Part shown: piece by piece, positions 49,935 to 58,878 of the stretch
Numbering within the stretch: the stretch's first letter is position 1
Layout of the letters: every line of letters starts with the position of its first letter
From: Pseudomonadota bacterium
GTDB lineage: Bacteria; Pseudomonadota; Gammaproteobacteria; Acidiferrobacterales; Acidiferrobacteraceae
Assembly: GCA_021819245.1 (NCBI GenBank)
Contig: JAKARI010000006.1
Location: forward strand, 31,750-95,749
DNA length: 64,000 nt
Reading direction: 5' to 3'
Translations under genes and position numbers: made by a program
Notes under the pieces: generated by a model
Database searches by the model: none
What the model was told of the DNA's origin: nothing
What the model saw: only the letters and a program-made list of their open reading frames with translations

Positions 49935-51488
49935 TCACAGGCAGAGCCACACCTGTTCGGCGGCGCGGGTCACGGCGACGTAGAGCGCCCTGTGGTAGTC
50001 GTCGACACTCCCGCCCGCGGCCATGCCATAGAGGTCGGCCACATCGACGAGGGCATAGTGAAAAGTGCTGCCCTGGGCCTTGTGCGCGGTCATGGCATAG
50101 GCATGCATGACCGGCGCGCAGGCCCGCGTCACCGCCCAGGCGCGGCGAAAGTCCTCGGGCGCACGGTGCTCGGTGGTACGGTAGGCCGCCCAGGTCTTAC
50201 GCACCAGCCGCTGGTATTCGGCGGGGTCATGCGCGACATAGAGCTCGACGGCCTCCGCGCCCGGGGCCTTGGCATGCACGCGCCAGCTCGGCATATCGAG
50301 ATAGGGGTGGCGCAGGGGTTCACAGAGCGTCACGGTCAGTTCCGTATTGTTGGCAACGAGATCGACCAAGGCATCACGACGTTCGCGATCGGCCGCATCG
50401 GGCGAGCCGTCACCTTCGATCGGGGCCAGGGCCTCTTCCCAGATCTTGGGCGCGCGCTCGGCCATGCGCGCCTCGCTGCGAAAGGCATACAGGGTCTCGC
50501 GCGCGATCAGTGTCTCTCCCGGCCAGAATGGCGCCTCGCCCGTGTGCCCAGGCTCATACAGGCCCAAGAGCCCCTGGTGGATGAAGCGGTTGCGCTCCTC
50601 GACTATGCGATTGCGCCACGCAATCACGCGGATATCCTTGGTGGGGCGCCGCCGGCGCAGGGTCACCGCCCCGCAGGCGGCCTGCGCGGCGCGGGCGATG
50701 TGCACGCCCGGCATATCATGGCCTCGTGTTGCCAGATAACGGCCGATGGCCTCCGGATCGAAGACGCCACTTACCTCCCCTTCAATGTACCGGCGTATCT
50801 CGCCGGCAAAGGCGATGATGGGGTGCGGCCGGCCGGTCGCCTTTTGGCGCACAACCTCGATCAGGTCATGGCGCGCGGCATTGTGCGCAAACACCGGTGG
50901 GGTCCGGGCGCCGCCCTCTCCGAGGGCGAGTCGCTGTTGCGGGTCGGTGGCGGCGGATCCGTCCTCGACGGGCAGCAATTGCCCGGGGTCGCCAATGTAG
51001 AGTACGCGCGTACGCGCGCCGCGCACGAACCGTTCAATGTACGCCAGAAGATCCGGACCCACCATGCTCGACTCATCGATGAATACGATATCGTACGACT
51101 CGAAATAAAGCGTTTTCGGATGGCGATCGAGGGTGATGCGCATCACGCCTTCGTGCGTCTCGCGAAGGCGCAGGCCAAGCAGGGCATGGAGTGTCCCGGA
51201 CCAGACCTTGGTGCGCACCGGTCGCGGCAGTTTCGCGGTCATGACTGAGACCGCCTTATGGGTGGGGGCGCACACCGCGACCCGCAGGCCGCTTGCGCAC
51301 GCCGCCTCGATGAGGTGCACGGCAAGCCAGGTCTTGCCCGTTCCCGCATAACCCGACAGGACCTGAAGCCCTGATGTCCCGGAGGGGTCAAGGCAGAAGG
51401 CCTGCAGGGCCCGATAGGCGCGGCGCTGGCTTAGGGTCGACCCCTTGGGGTAGGTGGGGCGCTTTGTGATCGCGGATTTGATGCGCAT
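49935..51488 (-). CDS. Dda-like superfamily 1 DNA helicase
   Basis: A 517-residue SF1 helicase. Motif I is SGYAGTGKTWLAVHLIE, Ia is CAPTHKAVSVM, II is DIVFIDESSMVGPD and III is LYIGDPGQLLPVED. The C-terminal UvrD-like domain ends with TAHKAQGSTFHYALVDVADL (motif V) and RALYVAVTRAAEQVWL (motif VI). The layout, including a short N terminus and the HYALVD region, is close to phage T4 Dda and RecD2-like enzymes. Its job in a chromosome is open: repair, phage origin or replication restart. It is followed (upstream on the minus strand) by a long gap. Confidence 0.85.
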   Translation of the reverse strand: MRIKSAITKRPTYPKGSTLSQRRAYRALQAFCLDPSGTSGLQVLSGYAGTGKTWLAVHLIEAACASGLRVAVCAPTHKAVSVMTAKLPRPVRTKVWSGTLHALLGLRLRETHEGVMRITLDRHPKTLYFESYDIVFIDESSMVGPDLLAYIERFVRGARTRVLYIGDPGQLLPVEDGSAATDPQQRLALGEGGARTPPVFAHNAARHDLIEVVRQKATGRPHPIIAFAGEIRRYIEGEVSGVFDPEAIGRYLATRGHDMPGVHIARAAQAACGAVTLRRRRPTKDIRVIAWRNRIVEERNRFIHQGLLGLYEPGHTGEAPFWPGETLIARETLYAFRSEARMAERAPKIWEEALAPIEGDGSPDAADRERRDALVDLVANNTELTVTLCEPLRHPYLDMPSWRVHAKAPGAEAVELYVAHDPAEYQRLVRKTWAAYRTTEHRAPEDFRRAWAVTRACAPVMHAYAMTAHKAQGSTFHYALVDVADLYGMAAGGSVDDYHRALYVAVTRAAEQVWLCL

Positions 51489-51868
51489 CTTACAATAGCA
51501 AACAGTCTTTCGGGTCAGGGGCCGCAGTCAGCTCATGGCGACCTGGCCGATAGGCGGCGGGATACCGGTGCGATGCCTACTACCATAGCATGCGCGCAGC
51601 CGGCGCCATAGGTGGATAATCACGGTGTGTTAATCGCGGGGTGGCCGGCTTGCGATGGCTTGGTAGGGGGTCGCGGCCATGCCGGCCGCCCGATTCCCAT
51701 AAAAGACGCAAATCGCGGGGCGCTGCCTGTGCCCATGGGGCGCGCCTCTTGAGGAAGAGACAGGCGCTGCCTGCCGGCGGGCGAAACGGCCCGGATACCG
51801 CCGTCTGCAGGGGGCACGGCGGCGGCCTTGCCAGGGTGGGCCCGTCTATGGGGCACTGTTACCGCGGC
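51489..51868. other. Intergenic region between the Dda-like helicase and uup
   Basis: No gene, repeat or RNA is recognised in these 380 bases. Short frames on both strands lack ribosome sites and family similarity. The helicase promoter must lie at the left end of this stretch. Confidence 0.5.
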
Positions 51869-53752
51869 TTACGACGATTCCAGGGCCTCCCAGCGCGCAT
51901 AATGCGCTGCAAGCTCCTTTTCGATAGCGGCCAGGCGCTCGTAAAGGCCCGTGATTCTGGCCTGCTCCTGCCCGTGGAAGCGCGCATCGGTGCTTGTCGC
52001 GAGGAGTGCTGCGCGCTCGGCCTCCAGGGTCTCTATGCGCGGCGGGATCTCGTCGATCTCGCGCTGCTGTGCATAGGAGCGCTTGCGCAGCGGCGCGGCA
52101 GAAGGCGGGGGCGCGGGCCTTGCGGCGGGGGTCTTTGCCGGCGTTACGGATGACGGGGGTGGCGCAGGTGGCGGCACATCACTAAAGCCCCCCACATACT
52201 CGTGAACGCCGCCATGGCCATCGAAGACCCAGGTGCTGGTCGCGACCTGGTCTATGAAGGCACGGTCGTGGCTTACCACCATGATGGTGCCGGTAAATTC
52301 TATTAAGGTCTCTTCGAGAAGCTCCAGTGTGTCGGCATCGAGATCGTTTGTTGGCTCGTCTAGGACAAGGAGGTTGGCGGGCTTGGCAAAGAGGCGCGCA
52401 AGCAGCAGCCGGTTGCGTTCGCCGCCAGAGAGCATACGGACCGGGGAGCGCAAGCGCTCGGGCGGAAACAGGAAGCGGCGCAGATAGCCCGCAACGTGTT
52501 CCTGGCGGCCGCCGATAGAGATCGTAAGCCTGCCTTCGCCGACGCTGTCTATGACGGTGGCCTCGGGATCGAGCTGCTCGCGTTGTTGATCGAAATATGC
52601 GACTTCGATGCGCGTACCGCGCCGCACAGACCCGCCGGCAGGCGTCAGGTCGTCCAAAAGTGCGCGCAGGAGCGTGGATTTCCCGGCGCCGTTGGGGCCT
52701 ACGAGCGCGATGCGGTCGCCACGCAATACGGTGACGCTCAAGTTCCGGACAAGCACCCGGTCTTCGTAGCTGAGCGTGAGATGGTCTGTTTCGAACACGA
52801 TCCGCCCGGAGGTGTCGGCAGTGTCTAGCCGCAATTGCGCGTGTCCCACGCGGTCACGCCGCGCGCGGCGCTCGCGTCGCATGGCCTCCAAGGCCCGCAC
52901 CCGGCCCTCGTTGCGCGTGCGCCGGGCCTTGATGCCTTGCCGAATCCATCGTTCTTCCTCGGACAGGCGCTTGTCGAATAGGGCGTCGCGCGTCTCCTCG
53001 GCGGCGAGCGCCGCCGCCTTGCGGCGCAGATAGTCATCATAGGTGCCGGGCCAGGACGATAGGATGCCCCGGTCGAGTTCCACGATGCGGGTCGCGAGGC
53101 GCTTGAGAAAGGCCCGGTCGTGGCTTACAAACAAGACGCCGCCCGCAAAGCTTGCCAGATGGTTCTCGAGCCACAAGATGGCATCGATATCGAGATGGTT
53201 GGTCGGTTCGTCAAGCAGCAGGAGGTCGGGTTCGGCGACCAGCGCCCGTCCGAGCATGACGCGCCGCCTCCACCCCCCGGACAGTTCGCCCATGCGTGCC
53301 TGTGGATCGAGGCGCAGTTCCGTGATCACGCTCTGCACGCGCTGCTGGAATCGCCAGCCATCTTGGCTGTCTAGGACCTGCTGGATGGCGCCGAGCCGCG
53401 CAAGAAGCGCATCGTCCCCGCCTTCGGAAAGGGCCCTTGTGAGCTCGTCGTATTCGGCGAGAGCCTCGCCGAGAGCGGCAAGGCCCCCGGCTACGACCTC
53501 ATAGACATGTGCGGTATCGGCGCATGCCACCTCTTGATCTAGGGTCGCGATGCGTAACCCCGGCTGCAGGGTGCGCGTGCCCCCATCGGGCTTTGTGATG
53601 CCGGCGACTATGCGCAAAAGCGATGATTTGCCTTCGCCGTTACGGCCTATGAGACAGACGCGCTCGCCGGGATCGAGGGCGAGCGAGGCGTGGTCTAGCA
53701 GGGGGTGGTGCCCGTAGGCAAGCTGGATATCATCGAGTCGCAAAAGCGGCAT
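51869..53752 (-). CDS. uup: ABC-F family ATPase Uup
   Basis: A 627-residue ribosome-associated ATPase with two ABC domains and no membrane part. The first has Walker A GRNGEGKSS, signature LSGGWRRRV and Walker B LLLLDEPTNHLD. The second has GPNGAGKST, LSGGERNRL and LVLDEPTNDLD. A C-terminal coiled coil (about 540-625) follows, which places it with Uup. It acts on stalled or immature ribosomes and affects precise excision of transposons. Confidence 0.93.
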   Translation of the reverse strand: MPLLRLDDIQLAYGHHPLLDHASLALDPGERVCLIGRNGEGKSSLLRIVAGITKPDGGTRTLQPGLRIATLDQEVACADTAHVYEVVAGGLAALGEALAEYDELTRALSEGGDDALLARLGAIQQVLDSQDGWRFQQRVQSVITELRLDPQARMGELSGGWRRRVMLGRALVAEPDLLLLDEPTNHLDIDAILWLENHLASFAGGVLFVSHDRAFLKRLATRIVELDRGILSSWPGTYDDYLRRKAAALAAEETRDALFDKRLSEEERWIRQGIKARRTRNEGRVRALEAMRRERRARRDRVGHAQLRLDTADTSGRIVFETDHLTLSYEDRVLVRNLSVTVLRGDRIALVGPNGAGKSTLLRALLDDLTPAGGSVRRGTRIEVAYFDQQREQLDPEATVIDSVGEGRLTISIGGRQEHVAGYLRRFLFPPERLRSPVRMLSGGERNRLLLARLFAKPANLLVLDEPTNDLDADTLELLEETLIEFTGTIMVVSHDRAFIDQVATSTWVFDGHGGVHEYVGGFSDVPPPAPPPSSVTPAKTPAARPAPPPSAAPLRKRSYAQQREIDEIPPRIETLEAERAALLATSTDARFHGQEQARITGLYERLAAIEKELAAHYARWEALESS

Positions 53753-53926
53753 GACGGGGTTCTTTTAAGGGTGCAATATGGGCCGGGAAGGCCCGCTATA
53801 ATCGCAGGTCTGGGCGGCGGGGGCAACGCCCGCCCCAGGCAGCCGGCCACCCCTGTGCGTTGCGCCTGGGGCGATCTGCCCGTGATCGATGACGGGAGCA
53901 CACATCGGAACCAAAGAAGGGGGCTC

Positions 53927-54337
53927 ATGTTATCTTTGATCGGCAATGTATTGTGGTTTGTCCTGGGCGGTGCCGCCATGGGGCTTGCCTGGTGGTTTGC
54001 GGGGATTCTGGCGCTGGTATCCATCGTCGGCATCCCCTGGGCGCGCGCCTGTTTCGTCATCGGGCGGTTTGCCTTCTGGCCGTTTGGGCGCGAGGCGGTC
54101 AGCCGCAGCGCGCTCACCCACCGGCCGGACATCGGCACGGGCCCCCTTGGCCTTATCGGTAATGTCCTCTGGTTTCTGCTGCTCGGCGTGTGGCTTGCGA
54201 TCGGCCATATCCTGGCGGCGCTTGCCAATTTCGTCACCATCATCGGCATCCCCTTTGGCATTCAGCACCTAAAGCTCGCCGTGATTGCGATCGCCCCTAT
54301 CGGCATGACCATCGTCGATAAGCGCGCGGCCCGCTAG
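53927..54337 (+). CDS. yccF: YccF family inner membrane protein
   Basis: A 136-residue protein with two copies of the YccF domain, each beginning with IGNVLWF (near residues 5 and 78) and containing a GIP motif (SIVGIPWARA and TIIGIPFGIQ). About four membrane segments are present. The role is unknown. It uses ATG 53927; a GAAGGGGG ribosome site precedes it. The riboswitch operon begins about 220 bases later. Confidence 0.93.
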   Translation: MLSLIGNVLWFVLGGAAMGLAWWFAGILALVSIVGIPWARACFVIGRFAFWPFGREAVSRSALTHRPDIGTGPLGLIGNVLWFLLLGVWLAIGHILAALANFVTIIGIPFGIQHLKLAVIAIAPIGMTIVDKRAAR

Positions 54338-54560
54338 CGCGGCCCGCCTGCCGTCTCTGCACCAGTATGGCGCGTGCGCACCGGTTTTGCCCGATCGCAT
54401 CGCGCCGGATGCGGACCATGACCCTGTTTGGCCCTTGTCTTTGGCCCGCGGGGGCTTGTGCTACGCGAGGGCCGTGCGTGGCATGAAGATTGCTGAAAGT
54501 AGGCTGTGGCGAATTGCGAGGATCGTATGACTTAAGGGTGAACCGATTGATAAGGCGTAA
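54338..54560. other. Promoter region of the guanidine operon
   Basis: No gene is present. The AT-richer part, about 54485-54560, is the likely promoter location for the riboswitch leader, but I cannot assign clear -35 and -10 boxes. Confidence 0.45.
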
Positions 54561-54656
54561 CGGATTCTAGGGTTCCAGCCGCGTGCGGCGTTCGGTCCGA
54601 GAGAATCCGGCCCCGCGAGGCGCGGGGTACACGGAGGGATAAAAACCCGGGAGGCA
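54561..54656 (+). promoter_or_regulatory. Guanidine-I riboswitch (ykkC/yxkD class) aptamer
   Basis: The conserved guanidine-I blocks are all visible in order: CTAGGGTTCC (54567 on), GGTCCGAGAGA (54594-54604), ACACGGAGGGATAAAAACCC and then GGGAGGCAGAG. The class binds guanidinium and usually turns on transporters, urea/guanidine carboxylase and DUF1989 genes, exactly the kind of genes found here. The 3' side of the aptamer overlaps the 5' arm of a terminator, so ligand binding would prevent termination. Confidence 0.93.
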
Positions 54657-54681
54657 GAGCGTTGCCGGCCCGGGTTTTTTT
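54644..54681 (+). terminator. Riboswitch-controlled intrinsic terminator
   Basis: The arms AACCCGGG (54644-54651) and CCCGGGTT (54669-54676) pair around a 17-base loop and are followed by T7 (54675-54681). The 5' arm is shared with the CCCGGGAGG block of the aptamer, giving a direct on-switch when guanidine is bound. The first gene starts 31 bases later. Confidence 0.88.
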
Positions 54682-54711
54682 GTGCCGATTGGATTATTGC
54701 GAGGTGACGAT

Positions 54712-55692
54712 ATGGGTACGGTAAAGAGGCTTTTGGCGGCGGCGGGTTTCGTGGCTTGCGGGCAAATGGGCCTGATGGCGCAGGCGTCTGCGCGTATCAC
54801 GCTCGGGCTGTCCGATTGGCCGGGCTGGGTGGCGTGGTACGTGGCGCAGCACAACGGCTATCTGAAGAAGTATGGGGCGCATGTGCGGCTGGTATGGTTT
54901 CCGAGCTACATGACATCCGTCGAGGCCCTTTCGGCCGGGCGCATCGACGCAAACTGTCAGGCGCTCATCGACACTATCGCCCCGATCGTAAGGAAGGTTC
55001 CCATCAAGGTGATCCTGGTAACGGATAATTCGGCCGGCAATGATGCCTTGATGGTGAATAACACCATTCACTCGTTTGCAGGGCTCAAGGGAAAGTCTAT
55101 CGCCGTCGAAATGAATTCGATCGAGGAGTATCTGGATGTGACGGCACTCCATGAGCACCATATGGGCGTCTCGGATGTCCATTTCGTGAACATGTCGACC
55201 GGCAATTCCGCAGCCGCCCTGATCACGGGACGCGTAGCCGCCGCCGGCGTATGGAACCCCTGGATTCAGCGGATCGAGGCGCGCCGGGCCGGGCATCCGC
55301 TCTTTACGAGCGCGCAGGCGCCGGGCCTCATCCCGGACCTGGTGGTTGCGCGCGCAGCCGTAGTGGCGGCGCACAAGAAAGATTTCGTGGGGCTCGCCAA
55401 GGCGTGGTTTGCGACCGTGCGCTTCATCAAGGCCCATCCGCGCCAGGCCGCACGGATCATGGCCCCCCATGTCGATCTCACGCCCGCGGTCTATGCCGAA
55501 AGCCTATCCGGGACCAGGCTTTTTGGGGCACATATGAACCGGGTTGCCATGAACCCCGGGGGGTCGCCTGCATCACTTTATAACAGCACGATTCAGACGA
55601 CGCGCTTTCTGCGGCAGGTGAAAATGGTCAATGCCACCCCGAGCCCGCGTGCGTTCATTGACGCGGGTATCGTGAATCAGGCGGCACGCTGA
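54712..55692 (+). CDS. ABC transporter substrate-binding protein, probable guanidine importer
   Basis: A 326-residue periplasmic protein of the NitT/TauT (SsuA/NMT1-like) type. A signal peptide ends at about residue 27 (LMAQASA-RI). The mature start ITLGLSDWPGWVAWYVAQHN and YGAHVRLVWF, SAGRIDANCQALIDTIAPIV and VWNPWIQRIEARRAG are typical. Family members bind nitrate, taurine, sulfonates or small organics. The riboswitch suggests guanidinium or a guanidine-derived compound. It is joined to the permease by TGATG. Confidence 0.87.
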   Translation: MGTVKRLLAAAGFVACGQMGLMAQASARITLGLSDWPGWVAWYVAQHNGYLKKYGAHVRLVWFPSYMTSVEALSAGRIDANCQALIDTIAPIVRKVPIKVILVTDNSAGNDALMVNNTIHSFAGLKGKSIAVEMNSIEEYLDVTALHEHHMGVSDVHFVNMSTGNSAAALITGRVAAAGVWNPWIQRIEARRAGHPLFTSAQAPGLIPDLVVARAAVVAAHKKDFVGLAKAWFATVRFIKAHPRQAARIMAPHVDLTPAVYAESLSGTRLFGAHMNRVAMNPGGSPASLYNSTIQTTRFLRQVKMVNATPSPRAFIDAGIVNQAAR

Positions 55693-56555
55693 TGGGGGCC
55701 GCGACCGTGGGGACCCGCAAGGTGCAGGGAGGGGGCAGCCTGCAGCAGGCAGTGCCAGCCCAGGGGCGATCGCGCCTACGGCTGGGACGTATCCGCGCGC
55801 CGATCTCCAAGACGCTCTATGGGGGCCTCGCGGTCGCGGGCTTTTTGCTGCCGCTTGCCATCTGGGAGGCCATCAGTGCCTGGCATCTCGTGGGACGTCT
55901 CTTTCTGCCGTCACCTGCGGATGTCTGGGGGTCGCTTGCGCATTGGTACGCGGGCGGACTTCTGCGCGATACCGGGATCAGCGTCTATCGCGTGGTCGCG
56001 GGGTTCGTGCTGGCGTGCCTGATCGGCGTGCCTCTCGGGCTTTTCATCGGCGCCTATAAGTGGTGCGAGGCATTATTGCAGCCGATCAACGACTTTGTGC
56101 GCTATATGCCGGCCTCGGCCTTCATACCGCTTGTCATCTTATGGGTGGGGATAGGCGAGGGGTCGAAGATCGCCATTATCTTCATAGGGGTCGTGTTCCA
56201 GATCGTGGTGATGGTTGCCGATGCCGTGCGCAAGCTGCCGGACCGGTATCTGGAGGCGGCCTATACCATGGGCGCGCGCGAAGGCGAGGTCATGAAGCTC
56301 GTCGTCTGGCGCGGTACCTGGCCGCAGATCGTCGATATCCTGCGCATCAACATGGGCTGGGCCTGGACCTATCTCGTGGTCGCGGAGATGGTGGCGGCCG
56401 ATAGCGGGCTTGGGTTTGCCATTCTCCAGGCGCAGCGTTTTTTGGATACCGCCAAGATCTTCGTCGGCATCATCATTATAGGTCTCATCGGTCTTGCCTT
56501 TGATCTCTTGTTCCGGGCGCTGCATAAGCAGATGTTCCCGTGGTACCGACCATGA
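55692..56555 (+). CDS. ABC transporter permease, probable guanidine importer
   Basis: A 287-residue NitT/TauT-type permease with about six helices after a cytoplasmic N terminus of about 45 residues. The EAA-like loop that contacts the ATPase reads YTMGAREGEVMKLVVWRGTW. The conserved FVRYMPASAFIPLVILWVGI precedes it. It overlaps both neighbours and forms the channel of the importer. Confidence 0.9.
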   Translation: MGAATVGTRKVQGGGSLQQAVPAQGRSRLRLGRIRAPISKTLYGGLAVAGFLLPLAIWEAISAWHLVGRLFLPSPADVWGSLAHWYAGGLLRDTGISVYRVVAGFVLACLIGVPLGLFIGAYKWCEALLQPINDFVRYMPASAFIPLVILWVGIGEGSKIAIIFIGVVFQIVVMVADAVRKLPDRYLEAAYTMGAREGEVMKLVVWRGTWPQIVDILRINMGWAWTYLVVAEMVAADSGLGFAILQAQRFLDTAKIFVGIIIIGLIGLAFDLLFRALHKQMFPWYRP

Positions 56556-57421
56556 ACGCCCCGCGCGTGAGTTTAGAGCGCGTCGGCAAGGACTATGCCG
56601 GGCATGATGGCGTGCCGGTTCCCGTCTTAAAGGGCATCGACATGACCGCGTCCGATCATGAGTTCGTGGCCATCGTCGGGGCCTCGGGATGCGGCAAATC
56701 CACGCTGCTGCGGCTCGTCGCCGGGCTCGACGATGTCACCTCGGGGACGATACGGGTGGCGGGGCGGCCGGTCGCAGGTCCCGGGCCCGATCGCGGCATG
56801 GTGTTTCAGCAATCGACGCTGTTTCCCTGGCTGACCGTGTGGCAGAACCTGCGCTTCTCGCGCGGTCTGGCGGTCAACGCCGAGGCCACGAGCCTTGAGG
56901 TGTCGCAGTATCTGGCGCGCAGTGAGGCGCTGCTCAATATGATGGGGCTTGCGCGTGTCCGAGAGAGCTACCCGAACCAATTGAGCGGCGGCATGCAGCA
57001 GCGCGTCAATATCGCCCGTGCGCTCGTGGCCAATCCAGAGGTGCTTTTGATGGATGAACCATTCGGGGCGCTCGATGCCCAGACGCGCGAGACCATGCAT
57101 GATCTCGTCTTGCACCTGTTTGCCGCTGAAAAGACCACGGCCCTGTTTGTCACTCACGATGTCGAGGAGGCGATCTATCTCGCCGACCGGGTGGTCGTGC
57201 TGGCACCCAATCCGGGGCGCGTGGATTCGACCCACGTCGTTCCCTGGGGTCGCGCGCGCGCTCAGGAGCTAAAGCTCGAAAGCGCATTCGTGACGCTCAA
57301 AGGCGAGATCTTGGCGCGCATCCGCGCCACCTCCGCGGTCCATGCTGACCATGAGCTGCTCGCCAGCATGGCGGTCGGGGCCCGGGCGCAATCCGTGAGA
57401 GAGGGAGGAACAAATCCATGA
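56552..57421 (+). CDS. ABC transporter ATP-binding protein, probable guanidine importer
   Basis: A 289-residue ATPase from ATG 56552. Walker A is GASGCGKSTLLR, the Q-loop FQQSTLFPWLTVWQNL, the signature LSGGMQQRVNIARAL, Walker B VLLMDEPFGALD and the switch histidine in FVTHDVEEA. An extension of about 35 residues at the C terminus exceeds the minimum core. It overlaps the following DUF1989 gene by 4 bases, which ties transport and metabolism into one transcript. Confidence 0.92.
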   Translation: MNAPRVSLERVGKDYAGHDGVPVPVLKGIDMTASDHEFVAIVGASGCGKSTLLRLVAGLDDVTSGTIRVAGRPVAGPGPDRGMVFQQSTLFPWLTVWQNLRFSRGLAVNAEATSLEVSQYLARSEALLNMMGLARVRESYPNQLSGGMQQRVNIARALVANPEVLLMDEPFGALDAQTRETMHDLVLHLFAAEKTTALFVTHDVEEAIYLADRVVVLAPNPGRVDSTHVVPWGRARAQELKLESAFVTLKGEILARIRATSAVHADHELLASMAVGARAQSVREGGTNP

Positions 57422-58149
57422 GCCTATTGGAATCCGGGGAGCGGGCCGTACTCTGGGAGGACGATGTCCCCGGGGGATGCCACGCATCGTTTCGCATACG
57501 CCGCGGTCAGGGCCTGCGTCTTACGGCACTCGGCGCCCATGCCAATGTATCGATGATCTTATTTAACGATGACGACAGAAGCGAGCGCTACAACATGGCC
57601 GATACCCTGAAGGCACAGCACACAGCTGCGCTCGGCGCAGGGCATGTGCTCATGTCGGACATGGGGCGGGCACTGGCGGTACTCGGCGCCGAAACCGTGA
57701 GCGACCACGACCCGATCTGCGGGGCATCGAGTCGCGCGGATATCGATCGGAGTTTCGGGACTTGCCGTTTCGGGCAGGCGCGTAATGCCATGTATCGGAG
57801 CGGCCAGGAGGGGCTGCTCGTCGAACTGGCCAAGTGGGGTCTTGGCAAGGAGGATCTGGTGGCCCCGGTCAATTTCTTTAGCGCCCTTTCCGTGGATGAT
57901 GAGGGGGGTGTGGCGTTGCGCGGCGGCCATGCCCAGTCGGGCGATTTTGTGGAGTGCGCGGCGGTCTTGAACCTCTTGTGCGTGTTATCGACAGCCCCGC
58001 ATCCGCTGGCCGCCCCGGGCCCCTATGCCCCCGCGGACATACGTATCACGGTCTACGGCGCCGGCATGGACGCCGTGTCCGGGGCGAGACATTGTCCGGA
58101 GAATGTCCGGGCCTTGGCCAACAGTCATCGCTACTTGGGGGGGTCATGA
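57418..58149 (+). CDS. DUF1989 protein, urea-carboxylase-associated type 2, divergent
   Basis: A 243-residue member of the DUF1989 family (UAAP2; partners of this type were shown to form carboxyguanidine deiminase). SERYNMADTLKAQHTAALGA and GLLVELAKWGLGKEDLVAPV match the family. At the spot where the operon's other DUF1989 protein has [14 protein letters not shown], this one reads AETVSDHDPICGAS, so the Cys-Gly pair before the HD is replaced by Val-Ser. This may change the metal or substrate site. Start ATG 57418 overlaps the ATPase stop. Confidence 0.85.
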   Translation: MSLLESGERAVLWEDDVPGGCHASFRIRRGQGLRLTALGAHANVSMILFNDDDRSERYNMADTLKAQHTAALGAGHVLMSDMGRALAVLGAETVSDHDPICGASSRADIDRSFGTCRFGQARNAMYRSGQEGLLVELAKWGLGKEDLVAPVNFFSALSVDDEGGVALRGGHAQSGDFVECAAVLNLLCVLSTAPHPLAAPGPYAPADIRITVYGAGMDAVSGARHCPENVRALANSHRYLGGS

Positions 58150-58817
58150 TGCCAAGCCGCACATTGCAGGAAAGCCCCCGGGATGTAGCCCGCGCCCTCT
58201 GGAATGTCGTGTGTCCGGCGGGCGAGCCATGGATGGGGGAGGTGGCGCGCGGCCAAGTCGTGCGCATCGTAGACATTGAGGGAAATCAGGCGGTCGATAC
58301 CCTGTTCTACAACCGCCATGACCGTCGCGAACGCTATAGCGCGCAGGCGACCATCGTGGCGCAGAGGGCCTTGTATCTTACGACCGGCTCGGTATTGATG
58401 TCATCGGAGGGCCGCCCGATGCTGACCATCGTCGCCGATACCTGCGGGCGCCATGATACCCTCGGCGGGGCCTGCTCCGCGGAGAGCAATACAGTCCGCT
58501 ATGGCCGCGACAAGGGGTATCTGCACAGCTGCCGTGACAATTTTCTGCATGCCACGCAGCATTGCGCGTGCGGCCAGCGTCTGGGCCTTGGCAAGCGGGA
58601 TCTCGCGAGCAATATCAATTTCTTCATGAATGTCCCCGTGGAGGGCCGGAGCCTGCGGTTTGCCGATGGGGTATCGGCACCCGGCAAGTACGTGGAGATG
58701 CGCGCCGAGCAGGATGTTGTGATCCTTATTTCGAACTGCCCGCAACTAAACAATCCCTGCAATGGCTATGATCCGACACCAATTGGCATCATGGCCTGGG
58801 CGGCCGCAGACGAGTGA
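58146..58817 (+). CDS. DUF1989 protein, urea-carboxylase-associated type 1
   Basis: A 223-residue DUF1989 protein. [57 protein letters not shown] and [20 protein letters not shown] are the canonical UAAP1 signatures and all look intact. In known guanidine pathways this protein and its partner hydrolyse carboxyguanidine to allophanate. The gene overlaps the previous one by 4 bases and lies 61 bases before the carboxylase-like gene. Confidence 0.9.
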   Translation: MMPSRTLQESPRDVARALWNVVCPAGEPWMGEVARGQVVRIVDIEGNQAVDTLFYNRHDRRERYSAQATIVAQRALYLTTGSVLMSSEGRPMLTIVADTCGRHDTLGGACSAESNTVRYGRDKGYLHSCRDNFLHATQHCACGQRLGLGKRDLASNINFFMNVPVEGRSLRFADGVSAPGKYVEMRAEQDVVILISNCPQLNNPCNGYDPTPIGIMAWAAADE

Positions 58818-58878
58818 TGGGGCGGGGACGACCCCGCCTGTTGGGAGGTCGCGGGACGGCCCGCCGATGCGAGGTACT

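Noticed and set aside
49614..51248. 544-residue plus-strand ORF
   Set aside because: It lies antisense to the Dda-like helicase, whose motifs are complete; long antisense frames are common in GC-rich DNA.
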